A stretch of DNA of 30,172 nt from JAKSSE01 sp045597645 (GCA_045597645.1 JAZLKM010000079.1:1-30172), one strand, 5' to 3'; shown: positions 6,899 through 16,216, counted from the first letter of the stretch. Numbers and translations: made by a program. Notes: generated by a model not told the origin, from the sequence alone.

Positions 6899-7865
6899 AG
6901 ATAAGAATCATATCAAATAAATCACTATGCCCTGTCCAGTAGGATAGGGCTTTTTCATATCCCATAACAAATAGAGCGGTGGATAAAGCATCAGCCAAAG
7001 TAGGATCGTTGCTAATGACAGTAACTGACTCAAGACCGCTGCTGGCTGGATAACCGGTGGCAGGGTCGATTATGTGATGATATTTTTCGCCGTTTTCCTC
7101 GAAAAATCGCTGATAGCTTCCGGAGGTTATGACGCATTTGTCCTGTACATTGACAGTTCCGATGATGTCATCAGAAAATGGATCGTCAATGGCAACAGTC
7201 CATTCGTCGCTCTTGGGATTATCTCCTATGACATATACGTTGCCTCCCAGATTGATTAGCGCAGATGAGATGCCATTTTCCTGTATTACTGTGGCTACAC
7301 GCTGTGAGGCGTAGCCCTTGGCTATTGCGCCAAAGTCAATGCCGCAGCCAGGACTAAGTGAGAAGCCATCGTCACAGATGATGTGCTCCATCCCTACGTT
7401 TGTCAGGCACTTTTCAATATCAGCGGCACCTGGCACATGTGGACTGCCGGTGGCAAATCCCCATAGCTCCATGAGGGGATAGATTGTGATGTCAAAGGCG
7501 CCATCTGTTTCGGCGGAGATATCACGTGAACGCTCCAGCAGATATTTTGTGTCCTCTGCCGGCTGACTTAAAAGCATGCCACTATTCAACCTATATACGT
7601 CGCCGTCCGCACTACTCACAGACAGGAGTGCATCCAGGCGATTTATCTCAGCCTCTGCTGCATCAAGCGCTAGCTGCCTGGTCTTTTTGTTTCTTCCGTA
7701 CACGGTGACGGACATAACTGTGTCCATGGCAATAAAATAGGAGGAAGAGCTGCCCGCGGCCTCCAGCGAGTCGCTCATCCTAAGCCCAAATGCGATGCCC
7801 ACACCTAGGATAATTATGAAAAAAATGCTTATAGCGATTTGAAACGGTTTTTTCTTACTTTTCAT
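6834..7865 (-). CDS. apbE: FAD:protein FMN transferase (ApbE family), membrane-anchored
   Basis: Flavin transferase that attaches FMN covalently to target proteins such as Rnf or NQR subunits, acting outside the membrane. It has 343 residues. Residues 8-28 form a hydrophobic N-terminal anchor without a lipobox cysteine. The substrate core follows: SYFIAMDTVMSVTVYG (43-57), DFGAIAKGYASQRVA, ALINLGGNVYVIG, and YHHIIDPATGYPASSGLESVTV with the family's HIIDP and TG pattern. The usual AMGT is AMDT here. The start at 7865 is preceded by a -10 box only 7 bp away and has no ribosome binding site, so the mRNA may be leaderless. The C-terminal tail overlaps the phosphoesterase gene by 65 bp, and a plus-strand terminator sits inside the coding region. 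Confidence 0.92.
   Translation of the reverse strand: MKSKKKPFQIAISIFFIIILGVGIAFGLRMSDSLEAAGSSSSYFIAMDTVMSVTVYGRNKKTRQLALDAAEAEINRLDALLSVSSADGDVYRLNSGMLLSQPAEDTKYLLERSRDISAETDGAFDITIYPLMELWGFATGSPHVPGAADIEKCLTNVGMEHIICDDGFSLSPGCGIDFGAIAKGYASQRVATVIQENGISSALINLGGNVYVIGDNPKSDEWTVAIDDPFSDDIIGTVNVQDKCVITSGSYQRFFEENGEKYHHIIDPATGYPASSGLESVTVISNDPTLADALSTALFVMGYEKALSYWTGHSDLFDMILISSDGEIFATTSWEPQAYPQSQ
6929..6955 (+). terminator. Terminator of the fusion-phosphoesterase unit, inside the apbE coding sequence
   Basis: GCCCTGTCC (6929-6937) pairs with GGATAGGGC (6942-6950) with one G-U pair and the loop AGTA, followed by TTTTT (6951-6955). It lies 30 bp after the phosphoesterase stop and within the 3' part of the opposite-strand apbE gene. 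The T-run orientation shows it serves plus-strand transcription. Confidence 0.8.
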
Positions 7866-7872
7866 AGGGCAT

Positions 7873-7901
7873 ATTATAGCAGAAGTTTGCTGTCAAACAA
7901 T
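7873..7901 (-). promoter_or_regulatory. apbE promoter, positioned for a leaderless mRNA
   Basis: Reading the minus strand, TTGTTT lies 16 bp before TATAAT (7873-7878). Only 7 bp separate the -10 box from the ATG at 7865, so transcription should begin at or next to the start codon. No Shine-Dalgarno sequence is present. The core from TTGTTT to the -10 box closely resembles the divergent ftsH promoter. Confidence 0.6.
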
Positions 7902-7967
7902 GCAGTGCAATGAAATTGTGATATTGATAACAGTATGAACTAGAAAATTACATAGAAAAATCACCAC

Positions 7968-7995
7968 TTGTTCACCGTAGCAAACTTGCTATAAT
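7968..7995 (+). promoter_or_regulatory. ftsH promoter
   Basis: TTGTTC (7968-7973), 16 bp, TATAAT (7990-7995). The predicted start is near 8002, giving a leader of about 60 nt. The spacer and -10 region GCAAACTTGCTATAAT match the apbE promoter (GCAAACTTCTGCTATAAT) almost base for base. Confidence 0.65.
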
Positions 7996-8063
7996 GGCCG
8001 ATTTTGCATATAATATATTTTCGGCTAATGGGTTTTATAATCCCTGTGGCACAAGGAGGAAAA

Positions 8064-10214
8064 ATGGACTTAAACCTTAATGATTTTAAAGACGATAACA
8101 ATAAGAATAAAAACGACGGTGGCAAAAAATGGAACTGGCGGGGAATCATTACACTAGCCATTATGGCCATGATTTCACTGTACATTGTCAGCATTGTGTA
8201 CAACACTAAAAGTGGCGCATCAAGCGAGGAGGTGCCCTATTCTCAGTTCCTTGAATTGGTGGAGAGTGGTCAGGTCAAGACTGCAGAGATTAAGAGCTCT
8301 GAGATATCATTCACTCTAACAGAGAATGCCACCTTTGAGGGAGCAGTGGCCAAGGATTACCGCAAGGCAATAGGCACTATGACTGCCTCCAAGCTATTTA
8401 GCAGAGCAGGCGTGACTGATGCCACTGTGGATGAGCTGATTTCCAACATTCGCTATTATACAGTTCGTGTGTCTGATGAGGACTTAAATGAGTATCTCTA
8501 TGACCATGGAGTAGAGTTCAAGGGAGTGCTGCCAAGCTCAGCATCGACCATCATCTACAACATACTCAGCTTCATCATTCCATTTATACTTATGTGGCTG
8601 CTTCTTAGCTTCCTTATGCGCAAGGTGGGCGGCACCATGAGCGTCGGAAAATCAAACGCAAAGTTTTATGTTGAGAAAAAGACCGGCGTGACCTTTGCAG
8701 ACGTAGCAGGACAGGATGAGGCAAAGGAATCACTGGTTGAAGTGGTTGACTTTCTGCACAACCCGCAGAAGTACACCAAGATTGGTGCAAAGTTACCTAA
8801 GGGTGCATTGCTCGTGGGCCCTCCAGGTACAGGTAAGACCCTTCTGGCCAAGGCCGTAGCAGGTGAGGCAAATGTTCCGTTCTTTTCACTTGCGGGTTCA
8901 GACTTCGTAGAAATGTTCGTAGGTGTGGGTGCTTCCCGTGTGCGTGACCTTTTCAAGGAGGCTAATAAGAACGCTCCTTGTATCATTTTCATAGACGAGA
9001 TAGATGCAATCGGTAAGAGCCGTGACTCTAGATTCGGCGGTGGCAACGACGAGCGTGAGCAGACCTTAAATCAGCTTCTGGCTGAGATGGACGGTTTCGA
9101 TACATCCAAGGGATTGCTGATACTCGCTGCTACCAATAGACCTGAGGTGCTGGACAAGGCACTCCTTAGACCGGGACGATTCGACAGACGTATCATAGTA
9201 GATAGACCAGATTATGATGGCCGACTTGAGACACTCAAGGTGCATGCAAAGGGCGTTGCATTGGATGAGACCTGCGACCTTGAGGCTATCGCCATGGCGT
9301 CTGCAGGACTTGTAGGCTCTGATCTGGCAAACATCATAAACGAGGCTGCAATAGCAGCGGTTAAGCATGGCAGACGTTTTGTAAATCAGGAGGATCTCTT
9401 TGAGGCCTTTGAGCTTGTCGCAGTAGGCGGCAAGGAGAAAAAGAACCGTGCTATGAGCGAGAAGGAGAGACACATTGTGGCTTACCATGAGGTAGGACAT
9501 GCAATGGTAAGTGCCCTCCAGAAAAATACTGAGCCCGTTCAGAAGATTACTATCGTGCCCAGAACCATGGGTGCGCTCGGATACACACTTCAGACTCCGG
9601 AGGAGGAGAAGTTCCTGGAGACCAAGGAAGAGCTGTTGGCTAAGATTGCCACCTTCATGGGTGGACGTGCTGCTGAGGAGCTGGTATTTGGCTCACCCAC
9701 CAGCGGTGCAGCTAACGATATTGAGCGTGCTACGGCTATAGCCAAATCTATGGTTACCAGATTCGGTATGTCTGAGAAGTTCGGTATGATGGGACTAGCC
9801 ACCGTAGAGCACCAGTATCTTGAGGGATATTCAACCCTCGACTGTGGCGCGGACACTGCTTCAGAAGTTGATGCAGAGGTACTCTCAATCATCAATGCAA
9901 GCTATGACAAGGCTATGGAGCTACTGACTACCTATAGAAGCACTCTTGATGAGATATCAGAATACCTCTTTGAGCATGAGACTATCACAGGAAAAGAGTT
10001 CATGGATATTTTCCGCAGACTGACAGGTATTGAAGCGGACCCAGAGGACATTGTGGAAGATGCTACTGATAGCAACGCAGCAGCTGACCATCAGAGTGAG
10101 TCTTCAGACAGCGCAATCGGTGCGAACGCAGGGCCTGCCAGTGGCAATGTTATTGACATATCAGTGAATGATACACATGTGGTAGATAATATCAAGGGTA
10201 CCGATGAAGTTTGA
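8064..10214 (+). CDS. ftsH: ATP-dependent zinc metalloprotease FtsH
   Basis: Membrane-anchored AAA+ protease that degrades misfolded membrane and regulatory proteins. It has 716 residues. Transmembrane segments lie at about 27-46 and 162-185 around an extracytoplasmic FtsH-extracellular domain. Walker A GPPGTGKT is at 252-259, Walker B IIFIDE at 307-312, and the second region of homology ATNRPEVLDKALLRPGRFDR at 356-375. The zinc motif HEVGH is at 475-479. The C-terminus has an unconserved acidic, Ser/Ala-rich tail. ATG 8064 has AAGGAGG in front. The longer in-frame start at 8004 would begin at the predicted transcription start and is rejected. The stop lies inside the first codons of uvrC, an 11-bp overlap. 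Confidence 0.96.
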   Translation: MDLNLNDFKDDNNKNKNDGGKKWNWRGIITLAIMAMISLYIVSIVYNTKSGASSEEVPYSQFLELVESGQVKTAEIKSSEISFTLTENATFEGAVAKDYRKAIGTMTASKLFSRAGVTDATVDELISNIRYYTVRVSDEDLNEYLYDHGVEFKGVLPSSASTIIYNILSFIIPFILMWLLLSFLMRKVGGTMSVGKSNAKFYVEKKTGVTFADVAGQDEAKESLVEVVDFLHNPQKYTKIGAKLPKGALLVGPPGTGKTLLAKAVAGEANVPFFSLAGSDFVEMFVGVGASRVRDLFKEANKNAPCIIFIDEIDAIGKSRDSRFGGGNDEREQTLNQLLAEMDGFDTSKGLLILAATNRPEVLDKALLRPGRFDRRIIVDRPDYDGRLETLKVHAKGVALDETCDLEAIAMASAGLVGSDLANIINEAAIAAVKHGRRFVNQEDLFEAFELVAVGGKEKKNRAMSEKERHIVAYHEVGHAMVSALQKNTEPVQKITIVPRTMGALGYTLQTPEEEKFLETKEELLAKIATFMGGRAAEELVFGSPTSGAANDIERATAIAKSMVTRFGMSEKFGMMGLATVEHQYLEGYSTLDCGADTASEVDAEVLSIINASYDKAMELLTTYRSTLDEISEYLFEHETITGKEFMDIFRRLTGIEADPEDIVEDATDSNAAADHQSESSDSAIGANAGPASGNVIDISVNDTHVVDNIKGTDEV

Positions 10215-12081
10215 TTTTGAAGCGGAACTGAAGGCACTGCCGGACAAGCCCGGCGTATATCTGATGCATGATAAGCATGACCAGATTATCTACGTTGGAA
10301 AAGCATTGTCACTAAAAAAGCGTGTGCACCAGTACTTTAATGGTAACTATAGAGAAGGCCTTCGCAAGCAGCAGATGATACCGTTGATTGCATGGTTTGA
10401 GTACATCATTACTGACAGCGAGCTTGAGGCACTGGTACTTGAGTGTAATCTAATCAAGGAGCACAGGCCAAAATATAATGTCCTATTGAGGGACGATAAG
10501 ACTTACCCATACATTAAGGTCACAACTCAGGAGGAGTATCCGAGGGTATTTCTGGCCAGAAAGATGCAAAAAGATGGAGCTAAATACTATGGCCCATACA
10601 CCAGCAATGCAGGTGTGAAGGACACTATAGAGATATTGCAAAAGCTCTATCATCTAAGGACCTGCAATAAAAAGCTGCCAAGGGATATTGGTCTAGACAG
10701 ACCTTGCCTTAATTACCATATGCATCAGTGCGATGCACCGTGTCAGGGCTATGTGTCTAAGGAAGATTACAATGCTCACATACAAAAGGCAGTATCATTT
10801 CTAAACGGCAATTATAATGAGCTTTTCAAGGAGCTTGAGGGGCGCATGAATGAGGCAGCTGCAGAGCTTGAGTTTGAGAAGGCAGCTCAGATTAGAGACC
10901 TCATAGAAAATGTCAAGCAGGTCACTCAAAAGCAGAAGATTACGACTGACTTAAATGATCAAAGAGACGTAATCGGTCTGGCGATAAGCGGTGACGATGC
11001 AGTAGTGCAGCTGTTTTTCGTAAGAGATGGAAAATTGATGGGTCGCGACCATTTCTTTATAAATGTGCCGGACAATGACCCGAAGGAGCAGGTGCTGGCA
11101 GACTTTCTCCAGCAGTTCTACGGCGGTACTCCGTATATTCCAAAGGAAATACTGCTTCCGGCTGAGCCTGAGGGAGCAGATATGATAGCCGAGTATCTGT
11201 CCGACAAAAAGGGACAGAGAGTACATCTTCTGGTGCCGCAGCGCGGGCAGAAGGAGAAGCTTTTAGAGCTGGCAGGCAAAAATGCCAAGCTCATACTCGA
11301 CAGAGATAAGGAGAAACTAAAGCGCGAAGAGGGCAGGACAATAGGTGCTGCCAAGGAATTAGCCAACCTGATTGGCATACCACAGCTGATGCGTATGGAG
11401 GCCTTCGATATTTCCAATACAGGAGGAGTGCTTTCAGTAGGCTCAATGGTGGTGTTCGAGCATGGCAAGCCAAAGCGCACGGATTATAGAAAGTTCAGAA
11501 TTAAGACAGTAATAGGGCCGAACGACTACGATTCCATGAGAGAGGTGCTCACCAGGCGTTTCGAGCATGGTCAAAAGGAGGATGAGGAGGAAGTCACATC
11601 CAGCTTCACACGTTTTCCAGACTGTATATTCATGGACGGTGGTCTGGGCCAGGTACACATTGCTGAGCAGGTGCTTGAGGACCTGGGACTTGACATTCCG
11701 GTCTGCGGTATGGTGAAGGACGACCACCACAATACCAGAGGGCTTCTATACAAGGAGCAGGAGATACCGCTTGATATACATGAGGCGCCGTTCCACCTGA
11801 TTACAAGACTGCAGGATGAGGCGCATAGATTCGCCATTACATATCATAAGTCGCTTAGAGATAAGAATATGCTGCATTCGATACTGGATGATATATCGGG
11901 TATCGGACCGAAGCGACGCAGGGCGCTTATGGAGCATTTTACAGAGATAGAAAATATACAGATGGCTTCTTTGGAGGAGCTCATGGAGGTGCCTGGCATG
12001 GACAGCAAGTCAGCACTTTCGGTAAGACAATTCTTTGAGGAAAGGGAACAAAATGGAAGGAATAAGCCTGTCACAGATTAA
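10204..12081 (+). CDS. uvrC: Excinuclease ABC subunit C
   Basis: Dual-incision endonuclease of nucleotide excision repair, acting with UvrA and UvrB. It has 625 residues, normal for the family. The GIY-YIG nuclease domain is at the N-terminus (GVYLM 17-21, IYVGKA 29-34). Cysteines C154, C168, C176 and C180 match the spacing of the known UvrC iron-sulfur cluster ligands. The UVR motif that binds UvrB is at about 208-240 (AAAELEFEKAAQIRDLI). The RNase H-like endonuclease domain includes EAFDISNTGG and IFMDGGLGQV. Helix-hairpin-helix motifs (ISGIGPKRRRALMEHF) close the protein. It begins 11 bp before the ftsH stop and overlaps hprK by 29 bp, so it is part of one operon. Confidence 0.96.
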   Translation: MKFDFEAELKALPDKPGVYLMHDKHDQIIYVGKALSLKKRVHQYFNGNYREGLRKQQMIPLIAWFEYIITDSELEALVLECNLIKEHRPKYNVLLRDDKTYPYIKVTTQEEYPRVFLARKMQKDGAKYYGPYTSNAGVKDTIEILQKLYHLRTCNKKLPRDIGLDRPCLNYHMHQCDAPCQGYVSKEDYNAHIQKAVSFLNGNYNELFKELEGRMNEAAAELEFEKAAQIRDLIENVKQVTQKQKITTDLNDQRDVIGLAISGDDAVVQLFFVRDGKLMGRDHFFINVPDNDPKEQVLADFLQQFYGGTPYIPKEILLPAEPEGADMIAEYLSDKKGQRVHLLVPQRGQKEKLLELAGKNAKLILDRDKEKLKREEGRTIGAAKELANLIGIPQLMRMEAFDISNTGGVLSVGSMVVFEHGKPKRTDYRKFRIKTVIGPNDYDSMREVLTRRFEHGQKEDEEEVTSSFTRFPDCIFMDGGLGQVHIAEQVLEDLGLDIPVCGMVKDDHHNTRGLLYKEQEIPLDIHEAPFHLITRLQDEAHRFAITYHKSLRDKNMLHSILDDISGIGPKRRRALMEHFTEIENIQMASLEELMEVPGMDSKSALSVRQFFEEREQNGRNKPVTD

Positions 12082-12991
12082 GGAGAGAATGAATCTTGTG
12101 AGCTTTACAGATGGTATAGACCTGACAAAGCGCACTGTGAAGATAGCCGATGTCAATAGACCGGCGCTTCAGCTCCACGGATTCTATGAGTATTTCGATC
12201 ATGAGCGCATTCAGATAATCGGTATGGTTGAGATGGCATATCTGGAGAAGAAGACGGAAAAGGATCGCGAGGAGACATATAAGCAGCTCTTCACCTACGA
12301 CATACCGTGCGTAATCCTCACCAGAAGCTTTACACCGGAGACCAGCTTTGTGGCAGCAGCTATGGAGAAGGGCATCCCAATTCTGGGCACAGGCCGCGGC
12401 ACTTCGGAGTTCGTAGCAGAGCTTATTTACTATATGTCAGAGAAGCTTGCGCCATGTATCACCACCCACGGCGTACTGGTAGATGTATATGGTGAGGGAC
12501 TTCTAATCACTGGTGAGAGTGGTATCGGAAAATCAGAGGCGGCTCTTGAGCTTATACACAGAGGACACCGTCTGGTATCGGATGATGTGGTTGAGATACG
12601 CCGTATCAATGACAATACTCTTGTTGGCTCGGCACCTGATATTACCCGCCATTTCATAGAGCTAAGAGGCATAGGCATAATCGATGTTAAGACACTGTTC
12701 GGTGTAGAGTGCGTAAAGGATCGTCAGGAGATAGATCTGGTTATCAGACTTGAGGACTGGCAAAAAGAGGCAGAGTACGACAGACTGGGACTCGAGGATG
12801 AGTATACAGAAATCCTGGGCACCAAGGTGGTATGTCACACGCTTCCTATTAGACCAGGACGTAACCTTGCGATTATCTGCGAGACAGCAGCGGTAAATCA
12901 TAGACAGAAGAAGATGGGATACAACGCGGCGAAGGAGCTTTACCGCCGAGTTGAGGCTAATATAGCAAAAAACAGAAATCCATTAAACTAA
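12053..12991 (+). CDS. hprK: HPr kinase/phosphorylase
   Basis: Bifunctional enzyme that phosphorylates HPr on Ser46 (the carbon catabolite repression signal) and removes the phosphate. It has 312 residues. Walker A GESGIGKS is at 154-161, followed by GHRLVSDDVVEI, and the HprK signature region IELRGIGIIDVKTLFG is intact. ATG 12053 was chosen over the in-frame ATG at 12035 because AAAGGG lies just before it and the family N-terminus fits. It overlaps the end of uvrC by 29 bp. No HPr gene is present in the window. Confidence 0.95.
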   Translation: MEGISLSQIKERMNLVSFTDGIDLTKRTVKIADVNRPALQLHGFYEYFDHERIQIIGMVEMAYLEKKTEKDREETYKQLFTYDIPCVILTRSFTPETSFVAAAMEKGIPILGTGRGTSEFVAELIYYMSEKLAPCITTHGVLVDVYGEGLLITGESGIGKSEAALELIHRGHRLVSDDVVEIRRINDNTLVGSAPDITRHFIELRGIGIIDVKTLFGVECVKDRQEIDLVIRLEDWQKEAEYDRLGLEDEYTEILGTKVVCHTLPIRPGRNLAIICETAAVNHRQKKMGYNAAKELYRRVEANIAKNRNPLN

Positions 12992-13008
12992 ATAAGGGGA
13001 GGACAACA

Positions 13009-14397
13009 ATGGAAAGACCAAATGCGTGGGAAAAATACACCACAGATGCAAAAAAGAAGACTGTAATGAAGTTCGCAGAGGACTATCGTAAGTTCATCTC
13101 TGATTGCAAGACAGAAAGAGAGTGCACATCATATTTTGTAGCGAAGGCAGAGAAGGCAGGCTTTATAAATCTTGATGAGGCTATTAAGTCAGGCAAGAAG
13201 TTAAAGGCTGGAGACAGAGTATACGCTAACAATATGGGCAAGGCACTTGCAATGTTCATCATTGGAAAAGAGCCTGTATCTAACGGAATGAACATCCTTG
13301 GAGCTCACATCGACTCACCGAGACTTGATATCAAGCAGAATCCTATGTATGAGGACAGCGACATGGTAATGCTTGATACACATTACTACGGTGGCGTTAA
13401 GAAATATCAGTGGGTAAATATCCCGCTGGCACTTCACGGCGTAGTAGTAAAGAAGGATGGCACTGTGGTTAACATCAACATCGGTGATAAGCCTGGCGAC
13501 CCTGTAGTAGGTGTATCAGACCTGCTCATCCATCTGTCAGCAGACCAGATGGAGAAGAAGGCATCAAAGGTAATCGATGGTGAGAAGCTTGACGTACTCA
13601 TTGGCAATCTGCCAGAGGCTAAGTCAAAGGATAAAAAGGATCTGGTAAAGGCCAACATTCTCCGCATTCTTGAGCAGGAGTACGGTTTTGAGGAGGAGGA
13701 TTTCCTCTCAGCTGAGATAGAGGTAGTACCTGCAGGAGAGGCAAGAGATTACGGTCTTGACCGCAGTATGATTATGGGTTACGGCCACGATGACAGGGTA
13801 TGTGCATATCCATCATTTGAGGCTATGCTTCAGATAAAGGTTCCACAGAGGACTTCAGTATGCCTGCTTGTGGACAAGGAAGAGATTGGTAGCGTAGGAG
13901 CTACAGGAATGCAGTCTAAATTCTTTGAGTACACAGTTGCAGAGATATTGGGACTGTGCGGACAGACTGATGCGCTGTCTCACATGAGAGCACTTCGCGG
14001 CTCAAAGGTACTTTCATCAGATGTATCAGCTGCATTTGACCCGAACTTCCCAGAGGTAATGGAGAAGAAAAATACAGCATTCTTCGGACGCGGCGTAGTA
14101 TTCAACAAGTTTACAGGACGCGGTGGTAAGAGCGGATCAAACGATGCCAACGCAGAGTACATCGGACATCTGCGTGCAATCCTCGATGAGGACAAGGTAT
14201 ATTATCAGACTGCTGAGCTTGGAAAAGTAGACCAGGGCGGCGGTGGCACCATCGCTTACATACTCGCAAACTATGGAATGGAAGTAATCGACAGTGGTGT
14301 AGCTGTCCTCAACATGCACGCTCCGTGGGAGATTATAAGCAAGGTTGATCTGTATGAGGCATATCTTGGATATGTATCATTCCTTAAGAAAGCATGA
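13009..14397 (+). CDS. M18-family aminopeptidase
   Basis: Zinc metallo-aminopeptidase of the aspartyl-aminopeptidase (DNPEP/ApeB) family, cytosolic, 462 residues. Metal and catalytic motifs visible: GAHIDSPRLD (98-107, with H100 and D102), LLVDKEEIGSVGATG (the EE pair), and YGHDDRVCAYPSFEAM. Near the C-terminus, AVLNMHAPWEIISKVD supplies the last metal-binding histidine. GGGGAGGACAACA precedes the ATG as a strong ribosome binding site, 17 bp after hprK. The stop overlaps the murB start (ATGA). Its place between hprK and murB is not part of the classical cluster. Confidence 0.92.
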   Translation: MERPNAWEKYTTDAKKKTVMKFAEDYRKFISDCKTERECTSYFVAKAEKAGFINLDEAIKSGKKLKAGDRVYANNMGKALAMFIIGKEPVSNGMNILGAHIDSPRLDIKQNPMYEDSDMVMLDTHYYGGVKKYQWVNIPLALHGVVVKKDGTVVNINIGDKPGDPVVGVSDLLIHLSADQMEKKASKVIDGEKLDVLIGNLPEAKSKDKKDLVKANILRILEQEYGFEEEDFLSAEIEVVPAGEARDYGLDRSMIMGYGHDDRVCAYPSFEAMLQIKVPQRTSVCLLVDKEEIGSVGATGMQSKFFEYTVAEILGLCGQTDALSHMRALRGSKVLSSDVSAAFDPNFPEVMEKKNTAFFGRGVVFNKFTGRGGKSGSNDANAEYIGHLRAILDEDKVYYQTAELGKVDQGGGGTIAYILANYGMEVIDSGVAVLNMHAPWEIISKVDLYEAYLGYVSFLKKA

Positions 14398-15308
14398 TAA
14401 GTACTGAAAATATTAGAAAAATAAAGGCATTAGTGACGGAAGGGGCAGCGCATGAAGCATTGCCCCTTAGTCGCTATACTACCTTTAGAATCGGAGGCCC
14501 GGCTGAGCTTTTGGTAGAGCCTGATGAGGCAGAGCTGATAGAGGTAGTAAGGTTTTGCCACAAAAATCAGATTCCATATACAATCCTGGGCAATGGCAGC
14601 AATGTGCTTGTATCAGATGATGGTCTGGAGGGGGTAACAATAGTAATTGGCTCTCGAATGGCCGATATTACTGTAGACAGCAATCGGATTATAGCAGGCG
14701 CAGGAGCGCTTTTATCGCAGATAGCTGTTGCGGCAAAAAAGGCAGCACTTGATGGATTTGTATTTGCGTCCGGCATACCGGGAACAATCGGCGGAGCAGT
14801 ACTTATGAATGCAGGTGCATACGGCGGCGAGATAAAGGATGTGCTGGTGGATGTAACAGTGTACGACCCAGCAGCCGACGAAGTGCTCACAGTACCTGCA
14901 GGAGAGCTTGATTTGTCTTACAGACACAGTGTGGTGGCAGAAAAGGGCTGGTTGATTCTAAAGTCAACAATAGCACTAAGGCCCGGAAAAGCCGCTGAAA
15001 TAGAGGCTTCTATGGCAGAGCTTACAGCAAAGCGCAAGGAGAAGCAGCCACTTAATTATCCAAGCGCTGGGAGCACCTTCAAAAGACCTGAAGGACATTT
15101 TGCGGCAGCGCTAATAGACGAAGCAGGACTTAGAGGCTTTGCCGTGGGAGATGCGCAGGTGTCCGAAAAGCACTGCGGATTTGTGATAAACAAAGGAAAT
15201 GCGTCAGCCGCAGATGTGATGGAACTTATGAAGCAGGTGGAGCGACGTGTGTACGAGTACAGTGGCATTCATCTGGAGCCTGAGGTTAGACTTTTAGGTT
15301 TTAAATAG
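14394..15308 (+). CDS. murB: UDP-N-acetylenolpyruvoylglucosamine reductase
   Basis: FAD enzyme that makes UDP-N-acetylmuramate in peptidoglycan synthesis, cytosolic, 304 residues. The FAD-binding PP-loop region is seen as YTTFRIGGPAELLV (28-41) and LGNGSNVLVSD. SGIPGTIGGAVLMNAGAYGG (about 125-144) is highly characteristic. The catalytic region contains YRHS and PSAGSTFKRP, and the C-terminus SEKHCGFVINKGNASAADV. The start overlaps the aminopeptidase stop as ATGA. No strong ribosome binding site is seen, so translation is likely coupled. Confidence 0.95.
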   Translation: MISTENIRKIKALVTEGAAHEALPLSRYTTFRIGGPAELLVEPDEAELIEVVRFCHKNQIPYTILGNGSNVLVSDDGLEGVTIVIGSRMADITVDSNRIIAGAGALLSQIAVAAKKAALDGFVFASGIPGTIGGAVLMNAGAYGGEIKDVLVDVTVYDPAADEVLTVPAGELDLSYRHSVVAEKGWLILKSTIALRPGKAAEIEASMAELTAKRKEKQPLNYPSAGSTFKRPEGHFAAALIDEAGLRGFAVGDAQVSEKHCGFVINKGNASAADVMELMKQVERRVYEYSGIHLEPEVRLLGFK

Positions 15309-15343
15309 CAGGAAGATTGACATGGGGGTAGCGAGAGACAGTT

Positions 15344-16216
15344 ATGAAGTGCATTATCATTACAGGAATGAGCGGCGCAGGTAAGAGCACTGCTTTTAAA
15401 ATGCTTGAGGACTTTGGCTACTACTGTGTAGACAATCTGCCGATACCACTGCTTCGCAGCTTTATAGATATGTCTGAGTCAGGAACTACTGAGGTGGAGA
15501 AGGTGGCTCTGGGTATAGACATAAGAAGCGGCGAATATCTTAAGCAACTCCCGGAAATATTGGATGAATGTGATAATAGAGGGATACATCTGGATATTCT
15601 CTTTTTGGATGCGGCAGATGATGTGCTGGTGAAAAGGTACAAGGAGACCAGGCGCAACCATCCTATAGCTGGAACTGACAGAGTACAGGCAGGAATCGCT
15701 CAGGAGCGTGAGAGCCTTTCGATATTAAAAAATCGAGCTGATTATATAATTGATACAACACAGCTACTGACTAGAGAGCTGCGCTCAGAGCTTGAGAAGA
15801 TATTTGTTCAAAATCAAAATTACAAGAATCTATATGTAACAGTTCTGTCATTTGGCTTCAAATATGGCATACCGGTAGATTCAGATCTGGTATTTGACGT
15901 GAGATTTCTGCCTAATCCATTCTATGTGGAGGGACTTAGAGTCAAGACAGGCAATGATCCGGAAATCGTGGAATTTTTGAGCCAGTATCCAGAGTGCGAG
16001 CAGTTCGCAGATAAACTGGAGGATATGGTCAAGTTCCTGATACCTAACTATATATCAGAGGGCAAAAACCAGCTGGTGATAAGCATCGGCTGTACCGGAG
16101 GCAAGCACAGATCAGTGGCGCTGGCCAACGAGCTGTATAAAAGGCTGGACGGCGGTGACTATGGGCTAAGAATCGAGCATAGGGATATAGATAAGGATGC
16201 AAAGAGAGGAAAGTGA
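15344..16216 (+). CDS. rapZ: RapZ/YvcJ-family nucleotide-binding protein
   Basis: P-loop nucleotide-binding protein of 290 residues. In Proteobacteria RapZ is an adapter directing small-RNA decay; in Firmicutes the homolog YvcJ has a less clear role. Walker A GMSGAGKS is at 8-15, followed by the characteristic FGYYCVDNLP. The C-terminal domain has SFGFKYGIP, DVRFLPNPFY and IGCTGGKHRSVALANEL (from about residue 247), all family hallmarks. A weak GAGAGA precedes the start. The stop overlaps the whiA start as TGATG. Confidence 0.94.
   Translation: MKCIIITGMSGAGKSTAFKMLEDFGYYCVDNLPIPLLRSFIDMSESGTTEVEKVALGIDIRSGEYLKQLPEILDECDNRGIHLDILFLDAADDVLVKRYKETRRNHPIAGTDRVQAGIAQERESLSILKNRADYIIDTTQLLTRELRSELEKIFVQNQNYKNLYVTVLSFGFKYGIPVDSDLVFDVRFLPNPFYVEGLRVKTGNDPEIVEFLSQYPECEQFADKLEDMVKFLIPNYISEGKNQLVISIGCTGGKHRSVALANELYKRLDGGDYGLRIEHRDIDKDAKRGK

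Noticed and set aside
8004..8063. N-terminal extension of FtsH from ATG 8004
   Set aside because: It would start at the predicted transcription start with no ribosome binding site, while AAGGAGG precedes ATG 8064.
15322..15384. 20-codon open reading frame overlapping the rapZ start, preceded by AGGAAG
   Set aside because: It could be a leader peptide for coupling, but it is short, shifts frame into rapZ, and nothing else supports it.
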